A stretch of DNA of 64,000 bases, taken from Solirubrobacter deserti (GTDB lineage Bacteria > Actinomycetota > Thermoleophilia > Solirubrobacterales > Solirubrobacteraceae). The stretch covers positions 186,001-250,000 of the forward strand of contig NZ_QPKJ02000007.1 of the NCBI RefSeq assembly GCF_003344625.1. Direction: 5' to 3'. The notes under the pieces were generated by a model. The model was not told where the DNA came from, made no database searches, and was given only the letters and a program-made list of their open reading frames with translations. The position numbers were made by a program, and so were the translations under genes. Of the stretch, positions 36,901 through 43,969 are shown one piece after another. Within the stretch, counting starts at the first letter, position 1. Each line of letters begins with the position of its first letter.

Positions 36901-38661
36901 CTCATCCCCGGCGCCAACTACGTCACGCTGCGCGCCACCGACGCCGGGGGCCGGGTCACCACTCGCACGGTCGTCGTGAACTGGGCGGGTCAGGGTGCGG
37001 GCTCGGCGCCCTCGGCTACCGGGCCGGTGCTCGTGCTCGTCGCACATCCGGACGACGAGACCCTCGGCATGGCGGGGATCATCGATCGCGCCAAGTCGCA
37101 GGGCCGCCGGGTCTATGTCGCGATGGTCACCAACGGCGAGGGCGGTGGCGTGGCCGGCGCGGTCAACGACTGCGGGGCTCCGGCGGACGCGGCCCCGGCC
37201 GCGCGCTACGGCTTGATGCGCGACGCGGAGGCTCGCGCCGCGATGACTGTGCTCGGGCTGACGTGGACGTCGAGCCTGAGCACGACCGAGCTCATGTTCC
37301 TCGGATATCCGGGCGGGCGCATCATGGACGTCGCCTCCGCGGACACGCCGATCACCAACAGCCAGACCGGTGTGCAGCGTACCTACGCCGAGGACTTCGA
37401 CGCCAGCGTCACCACCTGCAACGGCGACTTCCGCCACAAGCTGAGTGGCACGCACTCGCAGTTCACGGCGCAGGCATTGCGCGCGGACCTCGACTCGTTG
37501 CTGGCGCTCACGGGTGCGAGCGACATTTACACGCATGCGATCTTCGACGGTCACCCCGACCACTCGGAGATCGGCAAGCAGCTTCTCGCGGCCGTGCGCC
37601 GCGGGAACACGCCCGCCCGCGTGCACATGACGATCCAGCACCCGGCTGGAGACCGCGACTGCATGGCGCTCTCGTCGGCGCGCTGGCCCAACCCGGCGCT
37701 GGCCAACAACAACCCGTTCGCGCGCTTCACGCCGACCATCGACTTCAGCGCCCCGCCGGCGTTCCCCTGCGACACGTCGCAGACGCAGGCGAGTTGGGGC
37801 CCGATGGGCGACCCGAACGAGATCGTCACCGTTCCCGCGAGCATGCAAACGACCTCGGAGGCGACCAACAAGAAGTGGCAAGCGATCAGCGAGCACGAGT
37901 CGCAGATCGACTGCACGAACCCCCAGGAGTACCACGTCAACTGCGGCTACATGCGGGCGTTCGTCAAGAAGAGCGAGTTCTTCTGGCGCTACGACTTCGG
38001 CTCCCGCCGCACCTGGTCGCGTCCGTACACGACCAACTGGACTTCGAACGCGTCGATCGCTCAGCAGGCGCAGGTGCTCGAGGGGCAGTGGCGATACGAG
38101 GCCGGCGGTGTCCGTCCGCTCACGACGGGCTTCGACCGAGCGCTGCTGATCGGCGACATCAACTGGATCAACTACGACGTGCGAGCACCGATCACGATCA
38201 ACTCGTTCGATCCGACCACATCGCAGGGCGCCGCCGTTGGCCTCGCGGTCGGGTGGCAAGGTCACAATGCCTGGGGCCAACCGCGCCACGGCCATCCCGG
38301 CGGCGGCCTGTGCCTGTACGCGCGCGGCGGGTCGGAGCCGATGCCCTTCAAGCTCCAGATCGGGTACAGCCCGGGTCCGGTGGACGACACGACACTGGCG
38401 TCGAAGGACTTCTCAATGGCTCACGGCGTGCAGTACGTCATGCGGTTCCGCCAGCAAGGGCTGTCGGCAGGCCTGACGCGCTACAGCTGCAAGGTCTGGC
38501 GTGCGGACCAGTCCGAGCCGGCGGCCTGGGATCTACAGACGGACATCCCGGATTGGCCGGGCACGACCGGGCAGCGTTCAGGCTCGGCGGTGCTGCTCGC
38601 GCACGAGGCGGACGCCACGTTCGGGAACGCCACCGTCACGCAGGTCGCCCCGCTCGGGTGA
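33946..38661 (+). CDS. Giant secreted protein: three jelly-roll/FN3 repeats plus PIG-L (LmbE) deacetylase domain
   Basis: A 1571-residue exported protein. A GTG start gives a signal peptide ('RWLACAALGIAAAAPASAAA'). Three tandem units follow (about 40-325, 330-620, 622-905), each a concanavalin-like/DUF1349-type jelly roll ('DEF...W...' start, 'DFEVEAKFNT', 'MQGIIVEQD') plus an FN3-like domain ('ATVTWTTDEPSTSEVAYG'). An Ig-like segment (about 910-1015) leads into a PIG-L domain (about 1023-1260) with the zinc motif 'AHPDDETLGMAG' and the later 'FDGHPDHSEIG'. The last 300 residues are beta-rich with a lectin-like end. PIG-L enzymes de-N-acetylate GlcNAc-type sugars; export suggests it edits a surface polysaccharide. 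The start is chosen for the signal peptide; no Shine-Dalgarno is visible. Confidence 0.82.
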   Translation: MFAFRHFPRSVSGRSARWLACAALGIAAAAPASAAAQGTIVADEFPGTTLNTTVWTFVNPAGDASVSVGGGQATVSLPANSTHDVWGNVNTSTGLRQNVPNRDFEVEAKFNTAVGSGFQMQGIIVEQDSNDLVRAEVHHDGGGTRLFVATIANGASEVRHHSTVTGGAPQYVRVVRQGDVWRVRYSRDGESWTTTEPFTLALTVNRMGPLVGNSNGPSFAGQIDSFREVLPDTTAPVLSNVAHSARTIDATVTWTTDEPSTSEVAYGATTAYGNAKVANDGLVTNHSVVVHGLACGTTYQYQVRSKDASNNTASGANRTLTTAACPVMTQSDEFNDTSIDNRWTLTNPVGGVTLAESGGQAVVDLAAGIQHDIWTGSDTLARLLQPAPDDNFEMTAKFDSAVQMTYQMQGFVVQQDANDLLRLEVHAEGPNTNLFAASIANGIASVVGNSMTVTDGAPVYLRLRRSGDQWTLSYSPNGTVWTRSTTFTRAMTVTAVGLLFGNSGSFAPFFQARVDWFHYTPPDRTPPVIAAPSVTATAGAGSAARIQWTTDEASSSEVAYGETTSYAGGIVAGPSEVSDHTVVLHGLKCNTLYHYRVRSVDPSGNATNGADKTFTSAPCPTLLESDEFNTTALDMSKWAFVDPLGDSSVSVGAGAALLSVPAGQAHDLWANVNSVPRLLQAAPNGDFEVVTKFNTGVGVTTQQQGIVVEESATKLLRLETYSDGGSTRMFIAAINGANAEILHSSIVPSGAPAYLKVRRVGNQWTLSYSNDGEGWRSHGFNHTMAVSAIGPYVGNGGSKPAFQSQIDFFHEITDRTPPAITQIGSRPLSRQAQVTWTTNEPSSSVVEYRQGSGAWQTRSGSEPLETRHSVAVTGLACASTYTIRVKSADANGNLATSGESSLTTAACTATGGPDIDVWNGDTQTFGAVGIPQTWVNINGNASDPDGLQSLQGSLNGGGWETLGTVPDGWRVQRAGDFNYEVNIAELIPGANYVTLRATDAGGRVTTRTVVVNWAGQGAGSAPSATGPVLVLVAHPDDETLGMAGIIDRAKSQGRRVYVAMVTNGEGGGVAGAVNDCGAPADAAPAARYGLMRDAEARAAMTVLGLTWTSSLSTTELMFLGYPGGRIMDVASADTPITNSQTGVQRTYAEDFDASVTTCNGDFRHKLSGTHSQFTAQALRADLDSLLALTGASDIYTHAIFDGHPDHSEIGKQLLAAVRRGNTPARVHMTIQHPAGDRDCMALSSARWPNPALANNNPFARFTPTIDFSAPPAFPCDTSQTQASWGPMGDPNEIVTVPASMQTTSEATNKKWQAISEHESQIDCTNPQEYHVNCGYMRAFVKKSEFFWRYDFGSRRTWSRPYTTNWTSNASIAQQAQVLEGQWRYEAGGVRPLTTGFDRALLIGDINWINYDVRAPITINSFDPTTSQGAAVGLAVGWQGHNAWGQPRHGHPGGGLCLYARGGSEPMPFKLQIGYSPGPVDDTTLASKDFSMAHGVQYVMRFRQQGLSAGLTRYSCKVWRADQSEPAAWDLQTDIPDWPGTTGQRSGSAVLLAHEADATFGNATVTQVAPLG
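34070..36640 (+). repeat. Three tandem coding repeats in the PIG-L protein gene
   Basis: Units beginning at about 34070, 34940 and 35821 (period about 870-880 bases) each encode 'DEF', a jelly-roll domain and an FN3-like domain. They are clearly homologous at protein level, but DNA identity is modest, so the duplication is old. Confidence 0.8.
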
Positions 38662-38671
38662 GCCACGTTCC

Positions 38672-39940
38672 GTGAAGATCGCGTTCGTCAGTCATCCCGG
38701 CTACGCCGTGCTCCCGCCCGCCGGCTCGGTCGAGATCTGCACGCATGAGGTCGCTCGGCGGCTGGCCGAGCGGCACGCCGTGACGGTGTACGGCTCCTCC
38801 GCCCCGGGTCGCGAGGACGCCACCGACGCCGGAATCCGCTACCGCTTCATCCGGCACGGCGCCGACGCCAAGCTCGGACGCGTGTTCCGTCCGCTGCACC
38901 GGTTGCGGCCGGCGGACAAGGGCTTTTTCGCGTCCCCGCTGAACTCGCTGCTCTACTGGCTGCGCGTCGCGTCCGACATTCGCCGCGAGGGCTATGACGT
39001 CGTCCACGTCGCCAACCTGACGCAGGCGCTTCCCGTGATCCGGCGCCTGAACCCAGACATACGGCTCGTGCTTCACATGCATTGCGAGTGGCTGATCCAA
39101 CTCGACCGTCGCCTGGTCGCGCGCCGCTTGCGGCACGCCGACGCGATCCTCGGCGTGAGCCGGCACATCACCGAACCCATTCGCGAGCGCTTCCCGGATC
39201 TCGCCGACCGGTGCCACACAGTGTCCAACGGCGTGGAGATCGGTCCCGAGCCGGCACCGCGCGAGGCGGACGGAACCGTCACGCTGCTCCACGTCGGCCG
39301 AATTTCACCCGAGAAGGGCCACCACGTGCTCTTTGACGCGCTCAACCAGGTGCTTCCCGACCACCCGCAGGTGCGGCTCGTCCTTGTCGGGGAGGAGTCC
39401 GTGATCCCGATCGAGTGGGCAGTAGGGATCTCGTCCGATCCGGTGATCCGGGACCTGGAGCGCTTCTATGGCTCAAGCTATCTGGAGCAGATCAAGGATC
39501 GCATGTCGAAGGCGCTGGCCGAGCGGACCCAGTTCGTGGGGAGGATCGACCACAGCGAGACGGCGCGCCACTACGCCGCCGCCGACCTGTTCGTCTTCCC
39601 GTCTTACTTCGAGTCGATGGGCATCCCGCCGGTCGAGGCCATGGCCGCCGGCCTCCCCGTGATCTCCTCGCCAGTGGGCGGGGCCAACGAAAGCGTGGTC
39701 GAGGGGGAGACGGGGCTGTTCGTCGAGCGCGGCGACGTCGACGGGCTGGCCGCGGCCATCGTCGCGCTGGTCGACGATCCGGCGCGCCGGGCGGCGCTTG
39801 GCGCGGCGGGACGCGCACGTGCCGCCAAGCACTTCTCGTGGGACGGCGTAACCGCCGAGTTCGAGCACGTGCTCGAGACTGCCGCGCGGGCGCCGCGCGC
39901 GCCGAGCCGGCACGTGGCGACACCCGTGAGCGAGACCTGA
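38672..39940 (+). CDS. Glycosyltransferase family 4 protein
   Basis: A 422-residue GT-B enzyme. The acceptor domain opens 'KIAFVSHPGYAVLPPAGS' with the glycine-rich loop, then 'DVVHVANLTQALPVIRRL' and 'VLHMHCEWLIQLDRRLV'. The donor domain has 'LLHVGRISPEKGHHVLFDAL' and the E-x7-E motif in 'YFESMGIPPVEAMAAGLPV', then 'GETGLFVERGDVDGLA'. It probably adds a sugar to the polysaccharide repeat unit in the cytoplasm. The GTG at 38672 is ten bases after the stop of the PIG-L gene and starts the first Rossmann strand, so both genes are likely on one transcript. Confidence 0.92.
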   Translation: MKIAFVSHPGYAVLPPAGSVEICTHEVARRLAERHAVTVYGSSAPGREDATDAGIRYRFIRHGADAKLGRVFRPLHRLRPADKGFFASPLNSLLYWLRVASDIRREGYDVVHVANLTQALPVIRRLNPDIRLVLHMHCEWLIQLDRRLVARRLRHADAILGVSRHITEPIRERFPDLADRCHTVSNGVEIGPEPAPREADGTVTLLHVGRISPEKGHHVLFDALNQVLPDHPQVRLVLVGEESVIPIEWAVGISSDPVIRDLERFYGSSYLEQIKDRMSKALAERTQFVGRIDHSETARHYAAADLFVFPSYFESMGIPPVEAMAAGLPVISSPVGGANESVVEGETGLFVERGDVDGLAAAIVALVDDPARRAALGAAGRARAAKHFSWDGVTAEFEHVLETAARAPRAPSRHVATPVSET

Positions 39941-39959
39941 GCGCCGCGTCGGCCGAGGG

Positions 39960-39965
39960 TAGGCT
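39960..39965 (+). promoter_or_regulatory. -10 element for the second GT4 gene
   Basis: TAGGCT lies seven bases before ATG 39973 with no Shine-Dalgarno, and supports that ATG over longer reading frames. Confidence 0.4.
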
Positions 39966-39972
39966 GCCGTCC

Positions 39973-41364
39973 ATGCCGCAATCGTCGGCGCCTTCGAGCG
40001 ATCCGCGCCACTCTGTGTTGATGCTTGCCCACCGGTTCCCGCCTAGTGGTGGGGCGGGCGTGCAGCGCAACCTGCAGCTGGCCCGGCACCTGCCCGCGGC
40101 CGGCGTTCGCCCGATCGTGGTGACTGGGCCGGGAACGGTGGAGTACCGCTGGATGCCCGCCGACGACGCGCTGTCGGACGCGCGGGTGCAAGCCGAGATC
40201 CATCGGTTGCCGACCACCGAGCCGCCGCACGGCAACGCCTGGGAGGCCAGATTCGAGCGCTGGCTGCGTCGGCCGGCACGGTGGGAGCGGTGGTGGAACG
40301 CCGAGGCGCCCGAGCTGGCCGCGAAGGTCGGCCGTGACGCGGACCTCGTTCACGCGTCGGTCGCGCCCTATTACACAGCGAGCACCGCGATCCGAATCGC
40401 GCGGCGGCTCGGCCTGCCGCTCGTCATGGATTTCGAGGATCCGTGGGCGTTGGACGACATGCTGGTCTACACGACCCGCTGGCACCGCCGGCTGGAGGTG
40501 CGGGAGATGGGTCGAATGCTGGCCGCAGCGGATGCGGTGGTGATGAACGCGCCCGAGGCGCGCGTGCGCGTCCTGAACGCCTTCCCGGGTCTGGATCCCG
40601 AGCGCGTGGTCGCAATCCCGAACGCGTTCGACCCGACGGACTTCGCGGGTCCCGTGACGCCGCGCGACGATGCTCGCTTCCGGATCCTGCACGCAGGCTC
40701 ACTGCACACCGAGCTCGGACTCGAGCAGCGCAACGCGTCCCGCCTCCGGCGCGCGCTCGGCGGCGGCGCGCCCGGGGTCGACTTTCTCACGCGCTCGCAC
40801 ATTTACCTGCTCGAAGCGATGGCAGCCCTGCTCGCACGCCGGCCGCAGCTCACGCGCAGCGTCGAGGTGGTGCTCGCGGGCGTCTTCACCGGCCCCGATC
40901 GTGAGGTCGCCTCGCGCTACCCGTTCGTGACCCTCAGGGACTTCGTCCCGCACGCCGGGACGCTTGAGCTGATGCGGACCGCCGACCTGCTCTTCCTGCC
41001 GCTGTACGACCTGCCGCCGGGCCGTCGCACCGGGTTGATCCCGCACAAGACCTACGAGTATCTCGCGGCGGGCCGCCCGATTCTCGCGGCCGTTCCCGAC
41101 GGTGACGCGCGCGACCTGCTGGAGGCGTCCGGCGCGGCGCGCCTGAGCCGGCCCTCCGACACCGCCGCCATCGCCGCGCACTTGGAGGCGGAGATCGATC
41201 GCTGGCGCGCTGGGAAGGCATCGGCCGTGCCCGACCCTGACGTCGTGGCCCGCTGTTCCAGCGAGCGCCTGATCAACGAGCTGTCGGCGCTATACGACGC
41301 AGTGGTCGCTCGGGCGGCTAGCTCTAGCTCGCCTCGCCCGCGGCGAGCGGGGTCTCCTTCGTAA
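39973..41364 (+). CDS. Glycosyltransferase (GT4-like, GT-B fold)
   Basis: A 463-residue protein. 'VLMLAHRFPPSGGAGVQRNL' is the acceptor-side start typical of GT4-like enzymes. 'DLVHASVAPYYTASTAIRIA', 'VMDFEDPWALDDMLVY' and 'VVAIPNAFDPTDFAG' follow. The donor domain has 'ILHAGSLHTELGLEQRN' and 'DLLFLPLYDLPPGRRTG', then 'IPHKTYEYLAAGRPILA', where the Glu replaces the longer E-x7-E signature. The acceptor domain is larger than usual. The 3' end overlaps the convergent flippase gene by 41 bases. Likely role: one of the sequential sugar additions in this locus. Confidence 0.9.
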   Translation: MPQSSAPSSDPRHSVLMLAHRFPPSGGAGVQRNLQLARHLPAAGVRPIVVTGPGTVEYRWMPADDALSDARVQAEIHRLPTTEPPHGNAWEARFERWLRRPARWERWWNAEAPELAAKVGRDADLVHASVAPYYTASTAIRIARRLGLPLVMDFEDPWALDDMLVYTTRWHRRLEVREMGRMLAAADAVVMNAPEARVRVLNAFPGLDPERVVAIPNAFDPTDFAGPVTPRDDARFRILHAGSLHTELGLEQRNASRLRRALGGGAPGVDFLTRSHIYLLEAMAALLARRPQLTRSVEVVLAGVFTGPDREVASRYPFVTLRDFVPHAGTLELMRTADLLFLPLYDLPPGRRTGLIPHKTYEYLAAGRPILAAVPDGDARDLLEASGAARLSRPSDTAAIAAHLEAEIDRWRAGKASAVPDPDVVARCSSERLINELSALYDAVVARAASSSSPRPRRAGSPS

Positions 41365-42811
41365 GCCCGGAGCGGACCGCGTCGCCGATCAGGCGCAGCG
41401 TGTCGGTCACGACCGCGCGCCGCACGATCGCCATGACGACGAGGTACACCATCGCACCGGTGGCTCCGGCCGCGATGCCGGCCAAGACGCCGTTCCCCGC
41501 CCAGGCCGAAACCGCAAGCCCGGCCGCCGCCGCGACCACCGCGACCGCTACCGTCGGCAGGAGGCCGTCGAGGGGACGTGCCGACGACCGCTGGCTGATC
41601 GCACGCGCCATGATTGCGGCATCAACGATCGCGCCCGCGAGCGACCCGACCCCGATGGCAGCCGGGCCGACGACGTCGAGCAGCGGGAACGCGACCGCGA
41701 ACAGGACGGCGGTATGGATGACCGTCGACCACAGCACGACGTGAGGGGCGTCGCTGGCGTACAGGAAGCCCACGGCGACGACCGAGAGCGGACCCGCTAC
41801 CAGCAGCGAACCGCAGATCCAAGGGATGATCTCCCCGACTGCTCGCCACTGCTCGCCGAAGACGAACGGGACGAGCTCCTGTGCCGAGCAGGCCATACCG
41901 ACGAGCACCACACCGGAGGCGGTACTGGCGACCGCAACACCGCGGTCGAGCATGCGCGCCGGATCCTGCTTGTCGGCAAGGACGCGCGAGAGCAGTGGGA
42001 ACGACACGCGGTGCAAGGGCTCGAACATCAGGGCCGGCAGCTCGAGCAGGCGCTTCGTGAGCGTCCAAAAGCCGAGCGTGCCGACGCCCGCGATGGCGGC
42101 GATGCCGGCGTTCAGGCCCTGCTCACGCAGCATGCCCGCCAGGCTCACGCCCTGGAAGCGCAGTCCGAACGCGATCACCGGACGCAGCCTGGAGGCAGCG
42201 CTGAACGAGGGGATGAGCACCCCGTGGCGCGCGACGGCGGTGATGCCCACGGCAAGGGTCAGCGCGCGGATCACGACTGCCGAGGCCAGCGCCCAGACAC
42301 CCGCGTCGAAGAACACCACGAGCCCGATGGACCACACGTAGTAGAGGAGGTTGCAGACCGCCTCCGTGGTGGAGAGGGCCTTGAAGCGCATCGCACGCGA
42401 GAGGACGACGCGGCCGGGCGTCTGGAACGCCGCGACGGGCAGCGCCAGCATCATCATCGCCACGACGAGCCCGGCGCCGCCGACCAACCAGCCGATGGCG
42501 GCGGCGAGCACCGCGAGCGTGCTCGTGAGCGTGAGCTGCAGCGCGAGCGTGGCGCGGAGCTCCGGCTTGTCCGGGTCGTGCTCGCGCCGGATCAACCCGC
42601 TGCCGAGCCCGCCGTCCGCGATAGACGTCGTGAACATCATCAGCGTGGCGCCGATGGCGACGATGCCGAAATCGCGCGGCTCGAGGAGTCGCGCGAGCAC
42701 GATGTTGCCGCCGAATCCCACGATCAGGTTCATCACGCCCCACGAGCCGACGAAGAAGATGCCGCTCTTGGCGCGTCGCCGGATGACGCTGCTCGATAGC
42801 TCCTGACCCAT
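41324..42811 (-). CDS. Polysaccharide flippase (Wzx / MOP superfamily)
   Basis: A 495-residue integral membrane protein with about 12-14 hydrophobic helices. The N-terminus 'RRRAKSGIFFVGSWGVMNLI' and 'IVLARLLEPRDFGIVAIG' match the lipopolysaccharide biosynthesis/oligosaccharide flippase family (WzxC-like). 'DGGLGSGLIRREHDPDK' is a further family block. It should flip lipid-linked repeat units across the membrane for polymerisation by the Wzy-like protein encoded 1.2 kb away. ATG 42811 is favoured; the frame is open to 42910 but without hydrophobic or family content. The 3' end overlaps the convergent GT gene. Confidence 0.9.
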   Translation of the reverse strand: MGQELSSSVIRRRAKSGIFFVGSWGVMNLIVGFGGNIVLARLLEPRDFGIVAIGATLMMFTTSIADGGLGSGLIRREHDPDKPELRATLALQLTLTSTLAVLAAAIGWLVGGAGLVVAMMMLALPVAAFQTPGRVVLSRAMRFKALSTTEAVCNLLYYVWSIGLVVFFDAGVWALASAVVIRALTLAVGITAVARHGVLIPSFSAASRLRPVIAFGLRFQGVSLAGMLREQGLNAGIAAIAGVGTLGFWTLTKRLLELPALMFEPLHRVSFPLLSRVLADKQDPARMLDRGVAVASTASGVVLVGMACSAQELVPFVFGEQWRAVGEIIPWICGSLLVAGPLSVVAVGFLYASDAPHVVLWSTVIHTAVLFAVAFPLLDVVGPAAIGVGSLAGAIVDAAIMARAISQRSSARPLDGLLPTVAVAVVAAAAGLAVSAWAGNGVLAGIAAGATGAMVYLVVMAIVRRAVVTDTLRLIGDAVRSGLTKETPLAAGEAS

Positions 42812-42939
42812 TGCGCCCAGGCTATGTCTGCAGGCCTCCGGCGTCTTCGGGGAAACGACGAGGACCGCACCTAGCGGAACGGCTAGGTTGGGGTCCAGGG
42901 GCTGGTCCAACGGCGGATACGAGAAGGCGGGAGCCGGTC

Positions 42940-42945
42940 TACAGT
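42940..42945 (+). promoter_or_regulatory. -10 element for the mini-LuxR gene
   Basis: TACAGT is six bases before ATG 42952. It probably drives the HTH, Wzz-like and Wzy-like genes, which follow with gaps of four and three bases. Confidence 0.45.
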
Positions 42946-42951
42946 CGCCTC

Positions 42952-43173
42952 ATGGATGTGGACAACTCCAGCTTGGCGCGCTTGACGGTCCGAGAGCGCG
43001 AAGTGCTTCATCGCACCGCGCACGGCGAGACGAACGCCCAGATCGCCGCGGGACTCGGTGTCACCGTGCACGCCGTCAAGTTTCACCTGAGCTCGATCTT
43101 CCACAAGCTGGGAGTGCGCAACCGGACTGGCGCCGCGGCGCTGTACCTGTCTTCGCGCGGGACGGTGAGCTGA
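42952..43173 (+). CDS. Stand-alone LuxR-type HTH protein
   Basis: A 73-residue protein that is almost nothing but a LuxR/GerE DNA-binding domain: 'LTVREREVLHRTAHGETNAQ', then 'IAAGLGVTVHAVKFHLSSIFHKLGV' split here across the recognition helix, then 'RNRTGAAALYL'. There is no receiver or ligand-binding domain. It is the first gene of a tight unit with the Wzz-like and polymerase genes, so local control of chain length or polymerisation is the natural guess. Isolated GerE domains can bind DNA as dimers or act as partners of larger LuxR proteins. Confidence 0.85.
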   Translation: MDVDNSSLARLTVREREVLHRTAHGETNAQIAAGLGVTVHAVKFHLSSIFHKLGVRNRTGAAALYLSSRGTVS

Positions 43174-43177
43174 GCCC

Positions 43178-43966
43178 GTGGACCTCGCACGTTTCCTTTC
43201 CGTGGCGTGGCGCTTCAAGGTGGTGCTCGTCATTGGGTTCATGCTCGCGACGTTTGTCGCGGTCATGTCCTCGGCGCGGATCAGTGTCGAGGGCGGCAAG
43301 CCCACGTTGACCTACCGGGAGCAGGAAGTCTGGGCCAGCGCTTCGACGCTATTGATCACCCAGGCCGGCTTCCCGTGGGGCCGCGCGATCCTCGACGACA
43401 TGATCCAGGTCGACTCCGGCACCGACGACCCGATTCTGATCCCGAAGTACGGAGATCCGGGCCGCTACTCCGGCCTCGCGGGGCTTTACGCAGAACTCGC
43501 CAAGAGCGACGAGGTGCAGGCGGAGGTCATGAAGAACTCCAAGCCCGGTGAATCGGTCGTCCCGATGGTCGTCCAGCCGCCTGGGACCAACTCCACGCTG
43601 CCGCTGATCACGATGAAGGGCCTCGGCCCGACGCCCGAGTCCGCGATGGATGTGGCCATGCGCTCGAGCAAGGCGTTCCGGGAGTTCCTGGATCGTCAGC
43701 AAGCTGCAAGCAACATCCCGAAGGACAAGCGCGTGGAGGTGGTCGTCACGCAGAAGGCCACCAATCCCGAGCTGTTCGAGAAGCGTTCCATGGTGCGTCC
43801 GATCTTCCTCTTCCTGCTGATCAACATCGGCTTCCTCGCGCTCGCGTTCGCGCTCGAGAACCTGCGCCCGCGGTCCAAGCGCAAGGGCCCTCCGGCGCCG
43901 CGTCAGGGCGACGCGCCGACGGAGGAACACTGGGCGGAGCGGGAGCGTCACCAGGTCGCAGCCTGA
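43178..43966 (+). CDS. Wzz-like polysaccharide co-polymerase / chain-length protein
   Basis: A 262-residue membrane protein. TM1 lies near residues 13-32 ('FKVVLVIGFMLATFVAVM') and TM2 near 208-226 ('PIFLFLLINIGFLALAFAL'). The extracytoplasmic middle has a beta/alpha composition and 'TQKATNPELFEKRSMVRP' just before TM2, the usual Pro-containing region of Wzz/CapA-type proteins. It ends in a basic cytoplasmic tail with no tyrosine kinase domain. The predicted role is to set polymer length together with the next gene. The GTG start is four bases after the HTH gene's stop. Confidence 0.78.
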   Translation: MDLARFLSVAWRFKVVLVIGFMLATFVAVMSSARISVEGGKPTLTYREQEVWASASTLLITQAGFPWGRAILDDMIQVDSGTDDPILIPKYGDPGRYSGLAGLYAELAKSDEVQAEVMKNSKPGESVVPMVVQPPGTNSTLPLITMKGLGPTPESAMDVAMRSSKAFREFLDRQQAASNIPKDKRVEVVVTQKATNPELFEKRSMVRPIFLFLLINIGFLALAFALENLRPRSKRKGPPAPRQGDAPTEEHWAERERHQVAA

Positions 43967-43969
43967 GTC

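Noticed and set aside
36646..38295. A 549-codon reverse open frame
   Set aside because: It is antisense to the PIG-L protein, whose domains and zinc motif are clear; the reverse product has no domain and a biased Arg/Val composition.
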